Positions 1-7,446 are shown, counted from the stretch's first letter. The stretch: DNA of 64,000 nucleotides from Cellulophaga baltica (GCF_018861125.1 NZ_JAHKQN010000018.1:1-64000); one strand, 5' to 3'. The notes: generated from the letters alone by a model not told the origin. A program made the numbers and translations.

Positions 1-1
1 T

Positions 2-79
2 AAAGGAACTGAACGTGATGTAAGTAGTAAAAGAGAGAGGATTATCAATGTTGTCGAAGTCTTCAGCTTCACCGTATAA
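2..79 (+). CDS. 3' end of a possible CDS cut by the window edge
   Basis: Frame 2 is open from the window edge to a TAA at 77-79 and encodes about 25 residues ending in VVEVFSFTV. The peptide reads like the last strands of a small globular protein, but it is too short to assign. Its position directly before the first structured repeat (149-270) is what would be expected for the last gene of an upstream cassette-like unit. It could equally be chance open frame. Confidence 0.3.
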   Translation, partial: KGTERDVSSKRERIINVVEVFSFTV

Positions 80-148
80 AGTAACCTTAATTCTCTCTTT
101 TATTCTTTCTGATTTATAACTAAATTTAATAGAAATCAAACTTAAGAT

Positions 149-270
149 GTGTATAATTCATTGCTAATACTCGCCTACTTACGAAAATCCTCGCGAATTT
201 TCTATTCGGTTTGTATTTGCTAAATTAGTTGCTGAAACACGCAACGAAATCATACACAAAAACGTTAGCA
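149..270 (+). repeat. Structured intergenic repeat, attC-like (copy 0)
   Basis: Imperfect inverted outer arms GTGTATAATTCATTG (149-163) and CAACGAAATCATACAC (242-257) pair with few mismatches. They enclose a hairpin GAAAAT (183-188) and ATTTTC (197-202), and the element ends in AACGTTAGCA. Its internal sequence differs from copies 1, 3 and 4 downstream, so it is a different subtype with the same architecture. The IS3 element inserted 7 bp after its end. The attC comparison is inference. Confidence 0.5.
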
Positions 271-293
271 TTAATTTTGACCCGTCCTGAAAT

Positions 294-689
294 ATGTATA
301 CACAACACTTCAAGTATATGTATAAAAATGATGGATATGTAAAACGCTATAGCGAGAGTTTTAAACTCAAAGTTTTAGCAGAACTTACTAAAGGAAACTT
401 TTCTAAAAGACAAATAGCCTTAACTTACGGAATACAATCCAGTACTATAAACGTATGGATCAAAAAATATGATCGTAAAGATTTAATGAACACCCGTGTA
501 ACCGTGCAAACAGACGATGAACTATCCCGTATCAAAGCCCTGCAAAAAGAGCTAAAGCAACTTAAGGACCTTCTTATTAAAAAAGACTTGGACAAACTGG
601 TGACCGATAGCTATCTCGAGGTAGCTGCAGAGAACTTAGGTTATAGAGATGTTGATGAATTAAAAAAAAACTTAAACATAAAGCCTTAA
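294..689 (+). CDS. IS3-family transposase orfA (DNA-binding subunit)
   Basis: The 131-residue protein has an N-terminal helix-turn-helix of the IS3/IS911 OrfA type (residues about 18-60, with ALTYGIQSSTINVWIKKYD) followed by a leucine-rich helical segment (about 75-100) that would mediate oligomerisation. The annotated ATG lies inside the left terminal repeat, so translation may start at the Met at residue 9. The stop overlaps the ATG of orfB by one base (TAATG at 686-690), placing orfB in the -1 frame, the arrangement from which IS3 elements make an OrfAB fusion by frameshifting. orfA itself looks intact. Confidence 0.85.
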   Translation: MYTQHFKYMYKNDGYVKRYSESFKLKVLAELTKGNFSKRQIALTYGIQSSTINVWIKKYDRKDLMNTRVTVQTDDELSRIKALQKELKQLKDLLIKKDLDKLVTDSYLEVAAENLGYRDVDELKKNLNIKP

Positions 690-1546
690 TGAAAGTAGTT
701 CCTATTGATCGTAATAAAAGACTGTTTTCAGTTGGTACTATCTGCAATGCTTTTGATCTAAAAAGAGATGCTTATTACAAATACCAAAAAAGGTTTGTTA
801 TCAAAAAACAGATAGAACAAGATATAATTGAACTTGTTCGTGAAAGCAGGAGAACACTACCTAGAGAAGGCACCAGAAAGTTAATGAGGTCATTATAAAA
901 TGACTTTCACAAGTACAACCTTAAAGTAGGAAGAGACCAGTTGTTTCGAATCTTAAGAGAAAATAAGTTGCTCATAAGAAGAAAAAAATATTCTTCTAGG
1001 ACAACCAATTCATATCATCGGTTTTACAAGTATGGAAATAGTATAAAAGATCTTACTATTAATAAACCTAATCAAGTTTGGGCTTCCGATATTACCTATA
1101 TAAGAACCATTAAAGGATTCTGTTACCTAGCCTTGATTACAGATATGTACTCACGTAAAATCGTTGGATACGACCTCAGTGATAGCTTAGAACTAAAAGG
1201 TTGTGTCAGAGCTTTGAACAAAGCTATTTATAATGCTAAAAATATTAAAAAGCTTATTCATCATTCTGATAGAGGTATTCAATATTGCAGTAATATCTAT
1301 ACCCAAATACTAAAAAGAAAGAAAATTAAAATCAGTATGACAGAAGAAAATCATTGCTATGAAAATGCCCTAGCCGAAAGGGTCAACGGTATTCTAAAAG
1401 ATGAATTCTATCTTGATCAAACCTTTACCAGTGTGGTCCATGCTAAAAAAGCAACCAAAAATGCAATCAAATTATACAACTCTAAAAGATTACATTTATC
1501 TTTAGATTATAAAACACCAAATTACGTGCATCAAGATGCCGCTTAA
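689..1546 (+). pseudogene. IS3-family transposase orfB (DDE integrase), interrupted by an in-frame TAA
   Basis: One reading frame from 689 to 1546 encodes a complete OrfB except for a TAA at 896-898, after GTRKLMRSL and before NDFHKYNLKVGRDQLF. Both sides are in the same frame, so the lesion is a single nonsense change, not a frameshift. Downstream lies the rve/DDE catalytic core: QVWASDITYI (first Asp), HHSDRGIQY (second Asp) and ENALAERVNGILKDEF (Glu). The C-terminal YNSKRLHLSLDYKTP motif is also present. The element could move only by stop readthrough or with transposase supplied in trans. A sequencing error at one base is the alternative. Confidence 0.8.
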
Positions 1547-1607
1547 ATAATAATATTAATCTGTAGCCGTATTTTAGGACGTGACATTTAAAATAAACTC
1601 TACTAGA

Positions 1608-2084
1608 ATGAATCAGAAAGAAGAGACTTTCGAAATCTGGAAGGAAAATACATTTACAAGAATTGATAATTGGAAAAAATCTTTCGATGTGAATTATATG
1701 AAAATCAAATTAGATTATTCAATAAAATCTCTTTCTGAATTAGAAAAATATATCCTTTCAGAATATAGTGAAGCGGATTTAAAAAATAAAAAAAACAATC
1801 TTGCCCTAGATGGAATCGCATCTTATATTGGAGAAACTTTTATTGAATTAATACCTGAATCGAAATGGGGTATTTATGCTCGTGATAAATCGAATATTTA
1901 TTATAACCTCCCTTGTATTTTTACAAAATATAGTGGCTCTATTTCGGTGCATTTTTTATTAAGAGATATCTTAAGTAAAAGGAGAAGTGAAGTACTTGAA
2001 ACTCGTTTAAATAAAGTACTGAAAAATGATGAAAGATTTCGGCAACTTGTAATTAAAACTAATGCTAACAATACCCAAACGTAA
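1608..2084 (+). CDS. Hypothetical protein, first gene of cassette-like run
   Basis: The frame is open from 1581, but its first codons lie in the IS right end. The ATG at 1608 (MNQKEETFEIWKEN) is the sensible start and gives about 158 residues. The protein is charged and soluble, without signal peptide or membrane segment, and predicted mixed alpha/beta. I do not recognise the family. The gene begins about 38 bp after repeat copy 0 once the IS is removed and ends where repeat copy 1 begins. The IS has separated it from whatever lay upstream, so it may have lost or gained a promoter. Confidence 0.6.
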   Translation: MNQKEETFEIWKENTFTRIDNWKKSFDVNYMKIKLDYSIKSLSELEKYILSEYSEADLKNKKNNLALDGIASYIGETFIELIPESKWGIYARDKSNIYYNLPCIFTKYSGSISVHFLLRDILSKRRSEVLETRLNKVLKNDERFRQLVIKTNANNTQT

Positions 2085-2264
2085 TACAGACTATAGGGCA
2101 AAACGGAAAGGTCTTTGTATATTTATAATGTCGCTAAATCTGTTGGATTTAGCTTTGGATAAAACAAAAAACAAATCAAAACCAAAAGCTTTAGCTTAGT
2201 ACGCAGACGAAAACTACAAGTTTCCTTGCCTCCGCACTACGCTTAGCCCAACCGTTATGGTGCA
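2085..2264 (+). repeat. Structured intergenic repeat, attC-like (copy 1)
   Basis: This gene-free stretch follows the stop at 2084. It contains a hairpin GCTAAATC (2133-2140), loop TGTTG, GATTTAGC (2146-2153), then a conserved A-rich tract and the box AAAAGCTTTAGCTTAGTACG, and ends AACCGTTATGGTGC. The hairpin occupies the same place as those at 4002 and 5008 with compensating base changes in both arms. I could not find convincing inverted outer arms for this copy. The next gene starts about 25 bp further on. Confidence 0.55.
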
Positions 2265-2288
2265 TTAAAGAAAATTATTGTAAACTGA

Positions 2289-2777
2289 ATGAAATTATTT
2301 CCGAAAAGAAATTTTACAGCTGAATTAAGTGAAATTAATTCTATAGCAATGGGTGAATTAAAACGGAATACTGATATAACTGATTCCCTCATTTCTGACT
2401 GGACAAAAAAAGCATTTCGTGGACAAGTAAATGAAAACGGATTTAAAATAATATCATCTGAAATTGGTCACGGAGCAATTTGCGTGTTAAATGGAAAATT
2501 TGATGGAAAAACTGGCGAAATTGAAGTTCGAATTCATAAAGCATTTAAAATTATGTTTTCGATTTTGATGTTAATACCAATTATCGGATTCGTAATTATA
2601 GCATTGACAAACGGAATTAAAGAATCTTTTGGAATAATTATCCCTTTGATAGTGTTAATTGTATTTGTGAGATTTATATTTATGGAGTTGAGTTTTCGCT
2701 TTGTTTCTAAGACCGGACTGAATAAATTGACAAGAATTATAGGAATAACTAAACTTGAGAAAAAACAGAATAATTAA
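2289..2777 (+). CDS. Hypothetical membrane protein
   Basis: The 162-residue protein has a hydrophilic N-terminal half (1-95, beta-rich, with ISSEIGHGAICVLNGKFDG) and two closely spaced membrane segments at about 96-115 and 120-140, then a basic tail. There is no signal peptide. It is followed directly by the next gene (TAA then ATG, no gap), so the two are co-translated and probably function together; this is the only two-gene unit in the run. The family is not recognised. Confidence 0.6.
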   Translation: MKLFPKRNFTAELSEINSIAMGELKRNTDITDSLISDWTKKAFRGQVNENGFKIISSEIGHGAICVLNGKFDGKTGEIEVRIHKAFKIMFSILMLIPIIGFVIIALTNGIKESFGIIIPLIVLIVFVRFIFMELSFRFVSKTGLNKLTRIIGITKLEKKQNN

Positions 2778-3278
2778 ATGAGTTCAAAAGTACCAACAGT
2801 AAGACAGACTAATTGGATTTCTATAATTCCTCACCTAATAATTATGGGAGCTATAATTTTCATATGGTATTTGATAAATCCAGAAAAGGCATTTATTTAT
2901 GGCGCAATGACTTACTTGTTGATTTCATTCTCTTTAAGAAACTTAATTCCAAAAGACCATAGAAATGGAATAAAGAAAAACAATACTGAAAAATTTGAAG
3001 AAGCAATTCTTGACTTTCAAAAGAGTTATACTTTTTTCAAAAAATATGAATGGATTGACAAATACCGATTTATTACTTTATTAAGCTCTTCCAAAATGTC
3101 ATATCGAGAAATGGCTTTAGCGAATATAGGCTTTTGTTACTCTCAAATAGGGAATGGTATAAAATCAAAGGAATATTATCAAAGAACTTTGACAGAGTTT
3201 CCAGAAAGCGGACTTGCTAAAAGTGCTCTAAAAATGATGAGTGCAATGGAAAATAACGCATCACGATACGATATATAA
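2778..3278 (+). CDS. Membrane-anchored TPR-like hypothetical protein
   Basis: The 166-residue protein has two membrane segments near the N-terminus (about 17-33 and 38-54) and a cytosolic helical domain. That domain contains a TPR-like hairpin (ALANIGFCYSQIGNGIKSKEYYQRTLTEFP, about 113-142) and a preceding partial unit (FEEAILDFQKSYTFFKKY). It abuts the upstream membrane gene with no spacer. A protein-protein interaction role is likely for the TPR part; the biological role is unknown. Confidence 0.6.
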   Translation: MSSKVPTVRQTNWISIIPHLIIMGAIIFIWYLINPEKAFIYGAMTYLLISFSLRNLIPKDHRNGIKKNNTEKFEEAILDFQKSYTFFKKYEWIDKYRFITLLSSSKMSYREMALANIGFCYSQIGNGIKSKEYYQRTLTEFPESGLAKSALKMMSAMENNASRYDI

Positions 3279-3376
3279 CAAATTGGGCAATTAGTGTTTA
3301 ATCAAAAGATTGTTGTCTATTTGCAAAGTCGCCAAATATTTAACGTTTTGCGTCAGCCGAAAAAAAGACACTAAGT
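3279..3376 (+). repeat. Short or degenerate copy of the structured intergenic repeat (copy 2)
   Basis: The 105-bp gap between two small genes keeps the block AAGTCGCCAAAT found at the base of the hairpin in copies 3 and 4, but the second hairpin arm is missing. Outer arms TTAGTGT (3291-3297) and ACACTAA (3368-3374) are perfectly complementary. It looks like a shortened member of the family; the next ATG follows 10 bp later. Confidence 0.4.
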
Positions 3377-3383
3377 AATTATT

Positions 3384-3953
3384 ATGGGTTTTGGATTTAA
3401 CTTATTCTTCATTTTCATTCTTGTTCCATTAACGGGAATATTATTGATTATATGGCTGTTATCTCGAAAAATACTGATTGGAAAAATACTTGGAATTATT
3501 TGGCTCGGAATTTTCGGACTTGCATTCTTATCGGGAATTACTCAATGGTTGACAGCAAAAACTGTATTGGATAAAGAAGATTATTATGGAGAATATGTGA
3601 TTAACAGAGAGCTTTTTAAAGGCAAACAAACAGATTGGCAATATAACCACTTCCGATTTGAAATAATGGAAAATGACTCAATCTACTTTTATGAAACTGA
3701 CAATGAAACGATATTAAAAACATATAAAGGAAAAATAAGTACGACTGAACCATACAATTCGGCACGTTTGATTATTAATATGACACAACCAACTCACCAT
3801 ATTTTGACAAGTAATCCGACAACTTATAGAAGTGCTTGGAATTATTATTTAGTATTTAAATCACCGAAATTTCACAATATGTTTTTTAAGAAAGGTAAAT
3901 GGAAATCAACAGGCTCAAAAGAAAGCCGAACGCACAACAATGGCTATAATTAA
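3384..3953 (+). CDS. Hypothetical membrane protein
   Basis: The 189-residue protein has two N-terminal membrane segments (about 5-27 and 34-53) followed by a polar, probably beta-rich domain (about 65-175). The tail is basic (KGKWKSTGSKESRTHNNGYN). The family is not recognised. The last codons overlap the left arm of repeat copy 3, as happens when a cassette recombination site overlaps the 3' end of its gene. It is transcribed in the same direction as all genes of this run, and no promoter of the flavobacterial type is obvious in the short upstream gap. Confidence 0.6.
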   Translation: MGFGFNLFFIFILVPLTGILLIIWLLSRKILIGKILGIIWLGIFGLAFLSGITQWLTAKTVLDKEDYYGEYVINRELFKGKQTDWQYNHFRFEIMENDSIYFYETDNETILKTYKGKISTTEPYNSARLIINMTQPTHHILTSNPTTYRSAWNYYLVFKSPKFHNMFFKKGKWKSTGSKESRTHNNGYN

Positions 3954-4124
3954 TACGGGTTCTGTTGCTTAACCCAAAGTTTAGAGTTTTTAACTAAGTT
4001 CGCCAAATCTTTTGATTTGGCTTTAGAACAAAAAATATAAAACAAAATAAAAAGTTTTGGCTAATTGCTTAATCGGAAGTTAATCGCTTATTAATTCCCG
4101 TACTAACCATAGCCTAAACGTTAA
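3942..4124 (+). repeat. Structured intergenic repeat, attC-like (copy 3, most complete)
   Basis: The outer arms at 3942-3959 (starting GGCTAT, ending TACGGG) and 4097-4114 (starting CCCGTA, ending ATAGCC) pair over 18 bp with three mismatches, all of the A/G kind that still allow wobble. The centre holds the hairpin GCCAAATC (4002-4009), TTTT, GATTTGGC (4014-4021), then TTTAGAACA, an A-rich tract and AAAAGTTTTGGCTAATTGCT. The element ends CTAAACGTTAAC. The left arm lies within the end of the upstream gene. Confidence 0.6.
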
Positions 4125-4160
4125 CAAGCTAAAAAAAAGCTAGCATAACTCAAAGTTCTT

Positions 4161-4916
4161 ATGAAAAGGGCACTCATTCTAATATTATTTTTTTCTCTAT
4201 TAAGTGGAGGTGGCTATTTATTTTATTTGAATAAACGAATAGAAGGCGTTTGGGTACTTAACCATACAACTGACAACAATCAGACAGAATTTAAAAGTGA
4301 CGGACAAGGTGTGTGGGATATCCAAAACCAAAAAATTTATTATTATAATTTAAGTTCTTTACAAAATGTTCGAGGCAGTAATTATTTTGACTTTGGTATG
4401 AAGTTTAATTTAAAGTCAGAGGAAAATGTTAATGGTTTTGCTTTCAAGATTAATAAAGTGAATAGAGATAGCCTAGTCATAAACATAACCGGTTCGGTAC
4501 AACGTGAAATTGTACTAAAAAAAATCCCAGATACTTTAAAAAACAATTCTATTTGGAAAGAGAAGTTAACAGGAAAAGCTTTTGAATTTAATATCCCTAA
4601 TTATGTAGACTTCTCAGAATTTGCAAACATTCCTAAATCTAATGACACAATTTATTTTGATAGCCAATTCATTATGCATAGGAACCAAGTTGAGAACATT
4701 CCGAACTGGGAATCGCCAAGTTGGGGTTTAGCAAAAGTTGAAGGATTTGATTTAATGTTTGCGCATAACTGGCCAACATTGATTTTAACAGAGAATAACG
4801 ACGGTATAGCCTTTTATGGGTATAATATCAATGGAAAAATGTTCAAGTGTGAATTGAATGAAATTCAAATAAATCTTTCACAATTCAAAAATAAAATAAG
4901 GTTCAATCAAAACTAA
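4161..4916 (+). CDS. Hypothetical secreted or membrane-anchored protein
   Basis: The 251-residue protein starts with a hydrophobic signal/anchor (residues 1-22, MKRALILILFFSLLSGGGYL). It continues with a beta-rich domain that begins IEGVWVLNHTTDNNQTEFKSDGQGVWDI, the pattern of lipocalin-like lipoproteins in this phylum (W and V/L near the start, then alternating strands). I cannot assign a named family. It is the last gene of the cassette-like run, with repeats on both sides. Confidence 0.55.
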   Translation: MKRALILILFFSLLSGGGYLFYLNKRIEGVWVLNHTTDNNQTEFKSDGQGVWDIQNQKIYYYNLSSLQNVRGSNYFDFGMKFNLKSEENVNGFAFKINKVNRDSLVINITGSVQREIVLKKIPDTLKNNSIWKEKLTGKAFEFNIPNYVDFSEFANIPKSNDTIYFDSQFIMHRNQVENIPNWESPSWGLAKVEGFDLMFAHNWPTLILTENNDGIAFYGYNINGKMFKCELNEIQINLSQFKNKIRFNQN

Positions 4917-4935
4917 AACTCGGACGGAAAAGCCT

Positions 4936-5089
4936 ACACACAACACAACCTATAAACAATACGGGCTTCGGGCATAAACGAATTGGTTTGTATATTTTAC
5001 TAAGTCCGCGAAATCTTTTCATTTCGCTTTAGAACAGAAAAAAATAAAAAGTTTTAGCTAAGTGCTTAATCGAGATGTTGTGTGTAATG
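4936..5089 (+). repeat. Structured intergenic repeat, attC-like (copy 4)
   Basis: Outer arms ACACACAACA (4936-4945) and TGTTGTGTGT (5076-5085) are perfectly complementary. The central hairpin is GCGAAAT (5008-5014), CTTTTC, ATTTCGC (5021-5027), followed by TTTAGAACA, an A-rich tract and AAAAGTTTTAGCTAAGTGCT. The outer-arm sequence is entirely different from copy 3 while the inner part is nearly the same, so pairing rather than sequence is conserved. It lies downstream of the gene ending at 4916 and closes the cassette-like run; the following gene is on the opposite strand. Confidence 0.6.
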
Positions 5090-5131
5090 CAAAAACACTC
5101 GAATACGGAAGAAAAAAAAGACAAAAACAAT

Positions 5132-5620
5132 TTAGTTTTCGTCTTCAGGTTTAATTAATTCCGACTGATATTTTTCTAAAAACTTCTTCTGCCTCGCAAT
5201 CATTTGTTGCCTTAATTTATCAATGTCCATAAAGTCATTTCCTAAATTACTTCCAAAAAAATCATCATTAAAGAAATGTTTGCTAAAAAGTGAATCTTGA
5301 GAAAAAACATCTTCAAATCCTTGATTTTCAAATCCTGAATAGTTTGAGAAAAATCGTGATTTAAAAGATTGTATCAGACTATCTTTATCAGACAATGAGA
5401 GATTACCGAACTTATTGTTCGAAGACCAAGAATAAATACTGTCATATCTAATTAGGTTTCCGTTTTCATCAAATTCTTTATCAACTTTCCAAGTGCCTTT
5501 AGGCTCTTCAACTATATTGGTTTGATTTTCTTCTTTTTCAACTTTTTTAGTTTCATTTTCTTGCCCTTTACAGCCAACGCTCATCAAGCCAACTATAAAT
5601 AACAAAATATACTTTTTCAT
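5132..5620 (-). CDS. Hypothetical lipoprotein downstream of hsp20
   Basis: I chose the ATG at 5620 rather than the longer frame (5674) because it opens a lipoprotein signal peptide, MKKYILLFIVGLMSVGC, with a lipobox Cys at residue 17. The mature 145 residues are acidic and rich in Ser, Asp and Phe (FSQDSLFSKHFFNDDFFG) and end in a helical stretch KLRQQMIARQKKFLEKYQSEL. The family is not recognised. It follows the small heat-shock gene by 90 bp on the same strand, so a shared stress-responsive transcript is likely. Confidence 0.6.
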   Translation of the reverse strand: MKKYILLFIVGLMSVGCKGQENETKKVEKEENQTNIVEEPKGTWKVDKEFDENGNLIRYDSIYSWSSNNKFGNLSLSDKDSLIQSFKSRFFSNYSGFENQGFEDVFSQDSLFSKHFFNDDFFGSNLGNDFMDIDKLRQQMIARQKKFLEKYQSELIKPEDEN

Positions 5621-5710
5621 CACTTTATATTTTAAGTTCAACTTGTTATTAAGAAGATGCTGAAAAATCAGCATCCTCTTAATATTTTACTCTAAAATTT
5701 AGTGAAACAA

Positions 5711-6187
5711 TTATGAAATCTTAATGCTTCTGGCTGGTTTTTGTTTAGCCTCTTCTTTTTTTGGTAAAAGAATATTTAAAATACCATTTTCATAATTTGC
5801 ATTGATCTTTTCATCGTTTACACTTTCTGGTAAATTAAAGGTTCTTTTGAACGAAGAATAACCAAACTCTCTACGTGTATATTTTTCTTCTTTATGTTCA
5901 CTTTCTTCCTTTGTTTCTGTAGAAATAGATAATACTTGATTATCGAGGTCAATTTGAAAATCTGATTTCTTTAGACCTGGAACAGCCATTTCAACCATAA
6001 AAGCATCGGCAGTTTCTTTAATATTTACTTTGGGTAAAGTAATTCCAGTATTAAAATTAGAAGTGAATACTGATTGTAGATCTCTATTAAAGATATCATC
6101 CAACCAATTTGACAAATTTGGGAAGTTTTGATTTGAATTGCTGTTCGCTAAACTTCCATTTTTAGGAACACTAACTAAATTGCTCAT
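5711..6187 (-). CDS. Small heat-shock protein, Hsp20/alpha-crystallin family
   Basis: The protein is an ATP-independent holdase that binds unfolding cytoplasmic proteins. I place the start at 6187 (MSNLVSVPKNG); the longer frame from 6211 has no support. It has 158 residues: a short N-terminal arm with WLDDIFNRDLQ, the alpha-crystallin domain at about 45-145 (PKVNIKETADAFMVEMAVPGLKKSDF, YTRREFGYSSFKRTFNLPE, ENGILNILLPK) and a short tail whose RSIKIS end carries an I-x-I motif. A perfect 16-bp palindrome lies just upstream (6213-6228). Confidence 0.9.
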   Translation of the reverse strand: MSNLVSVPKNGSLANSNSNQNFPNLSNWLDDIFNRDLQSVFTSNFNTGITLPKVNIKETADAFMVEMAVPGLKKSDFQIDLDNQVLSISTETKEESEHKEEKYTRREFGYSSFKRTFNLPESVNDEKINANYENGILNILLPKKEEAKQKPARSIKIS

Positions 6188-6212
6188 AATTAAAAAATTT
6201 AAATTAAACATT

Positions 6213-6228
6213 ATTTCAAATTTGAAAT
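6213..6228. promoter_or_regulatory. Perfect 16-bp palindrome upstream of hsp20
   Basis: ATTTCAAATTTGAAAT is a perfect inverted repeat ending 26 bp before the hsp20 start. It could be an operator or part of the promoter. In AT-rich DNA such a palindrome could also occur by chance. The rest of the 330-bp gap (6229-6541) holds the ohr promoter described below and nothing else I can assign. Confidence 0.35.
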
Positions 6229-6483
6229 CTTAATTGATTTCAGCTTCAATAAAACAAAAAAAATACCAAAATAAACAGAACCAGTTTTTATGTGAAAAAC
6301 CACTTAATTCTCTGAAATTTTGACATATTAATGAATTATTGACATGTTTTAATCTAAATTACCGACCTATTTACATTCTACAATCGATTGATTATTTAAG
6401 AACTAGACTAATAAATAGTATTAAAACCTATGAATGTAACTTATGTAAACTATGTCTCTTTACGAACAATAAACATTGTAAAA

Positions 6484-6526
6484 TTGGTTTTTTTAAAATT
6501 TTTACTACATTTGCATCGTGTGCGAT
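6484..6526 (+). promoter_or_regulatory. Flavobacterial promoter and likely OhrR operator of the DoxX-ohrR-ohr operon
   Basis: TTG (6484-6486), a 19-bp spacer and TACATTTG (6506-6513) match the Bacteroidota consensus TTG-N17-23-TAnnTTTG exactly. Directly after it, where transcription would start, lies the inverted repeat ATCG-TGTG-CGAT (6515-6526). A MarR-type repressor bound there would block initiation; OhrR is encoded two genes downstream. The promoter is seen directly, the operator assignment is inference. Confidence 0.65.
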
Positions 6527-6541
6527 TTAATCTTTAACGAT

Positions 6542-6970
6542 ATGAATAACAAAACTTCAATTTTTCAAAACATAGCTAGAGTAATTTTAGGAGGACTAAT
6601 GCTTTTAGCAGGTGTAGGACACTTAACTTTTCAAAGACAAGAATTTTTAGCACAAGTACCTCGTTGGTTACCAGATAATGCGCTATTTATGGATTTTATG
6701 GTACTGTCATCAGGTATTGTGGAAATTTCATTAGGATTTGCAATGGTTTTCCTAACTAAGTACAAAATAAAAATAGGAATAGCTTTAGCCGTATTTTATG
6801 TATTAATCTTTCCAGGGAATATTTCGCAATACACTAATGGTATTAGTGCCTTTGGACTAGACACAGATCAAAAAAGGTTAATTCGATTGTTTTTTCAGCC
6901 TGTATTTATTTTATGGGCATTATGGTCAACAGGAGCATTAGCATATCTTAAAAATAAAATAAAAAAATAA
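6542..6970 (+). CDS. DoxX-like integral membrane protein
   Basis: The start at 6542 (MNNKTSIFQNIARVILGG) is preferred to 6518, which precedes it in frame but lies on the predicted transcript start. It has 142 residues with four membrane segments (about 8-28, 50-72, 77-95 and 110-130). The typical DoxX features are R-x2-LGxxMLxAGxGHL near the N-terminus and a final KRLIRLFFQPVFILWALW. DoxX relatives are linked to redox stress and thiosulfate or quinone metabolism in other bacteria. It is the first gene of the operon with ohrR (2 bp gap) and ohr, which supports a role in peroxide or membrane redox stress. Confidence 0.8.
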   Translation: MNNKTSIFQNIARVILGGLMLLAGVGHLTFQRQEFLAQVPRWLPDNALFMDFMVLSSGIVEISLGFAMVFLTKYKIKIGIALAVFYVLIFPGNISQYTNGISAFGLDTDQKRLIRLFFQPVFILWALWSTGALAYLKNKIKK

Positions 6971-6972
6971 TT

Positions 6973-7434
6973 ATGAGTACTACTTGCGAACAATTACAAC
7001 TTAATAATCAATTGTGTTTTCCTTTGTATGCTGCCTCTCGGTTAACGACAAAAATGTATACACCACACTTAAAACCGTTGGATATTACCTACCCACAGTA
7101 TTTGGTATTATTGGCTTTGTGGCAGTACGAGAAAATGTCAGTCAAAAATATTGGTGCTCGTTTATTTTTAGAATCCAATACACTTACTCCATTATTAAAA
7201 CGCTTAGAACAAAAAGAACTTATTCATAGAATTCGATCTAAGACAGATGAACGCACGGTTATGGTGTCTTTAAGTACAAAAGGAGAAAAATTAAAAGAGC
7301 AAGCAGCAGAAATTCCTTTGAAAATTCAAAGTGCTTTTACAACAGAAGATTTTAATGAATCGGAGCTTATTTCATTCAAAAATAATCTAGTCAAGTTATT
7401 ACATATAATACAAGATAAAACGAATAATAAATAA
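6973..7434 (+). CDS. ohrR: OhrR-type MarR-family peroxide-sensing repressor
   Basis: The 153-residue winged-helix regulator is of the one-cysteine OhrR type. The sensing Cys is at residue 15 in NNQLCFPLYAASRLTTKMY, the same position and context as in Bacillus OhrR, and the downstream LDITYPQYLVLLALW is also conserved. The DNA-binding wing is KTDERTVMVSLSTKGEKL (about 88-105). Oxidation of Cys15 by organic hydroperoxides would release the operator. It sits 12 bp before ohr, its usual target, in one operon that it probably autoregulates through the inverted repeat at 6515-6526. Confidence 0.9.
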   Translation: MSTTCEQLQLNNQLCFPLYAASRLTTKMYTPHLKPLDITYPQYLVLLALWQYEKMSVKNIGARLFLESNTLTPLLKRLEQKELIHRIRSKTDERTVMVSLSTKGEKLKEQAAEIPLKIQSAFTTEDFNESELISFKNNLVKLLHIIQDKTNNK

Positions 7435-7446
7435 AAGATATAAATT

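Larger units (their letters stand above)
278..1586 (+). mobile_element. IS3-family insertion sequence
   Basis: The element holds an orfA/orfB pair flanked by imperfect terminal inverted repeats. The left end starts TGACCCGTCCT at 278. The reverse complement of the right end starts TGTCACGTCCT from 1586; 19 of 25 bases agree. A TTT triplet lies directly outside both ends (275-277 and 1587-1589), consistent with the 3-bp target duplication of this family but weak evidence in AT-rich DNA. About 1.3 kb is normal for IS3. Removing the element rejoins repeat copy 0 to the start region of the gene at 1608. The transposase frame contains an in-frame TAA, so this copy is probably not autonomous. Confidence 0.85.

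Noticed and set aside
6339-6530. 63-codon + strand frame before the DoxX gene
   Set aside because: It overlaps the consensus promoter at 6484-6513, has biased Cys/Phe/Tyr content and no ribosome binding site; treated as non-coding.
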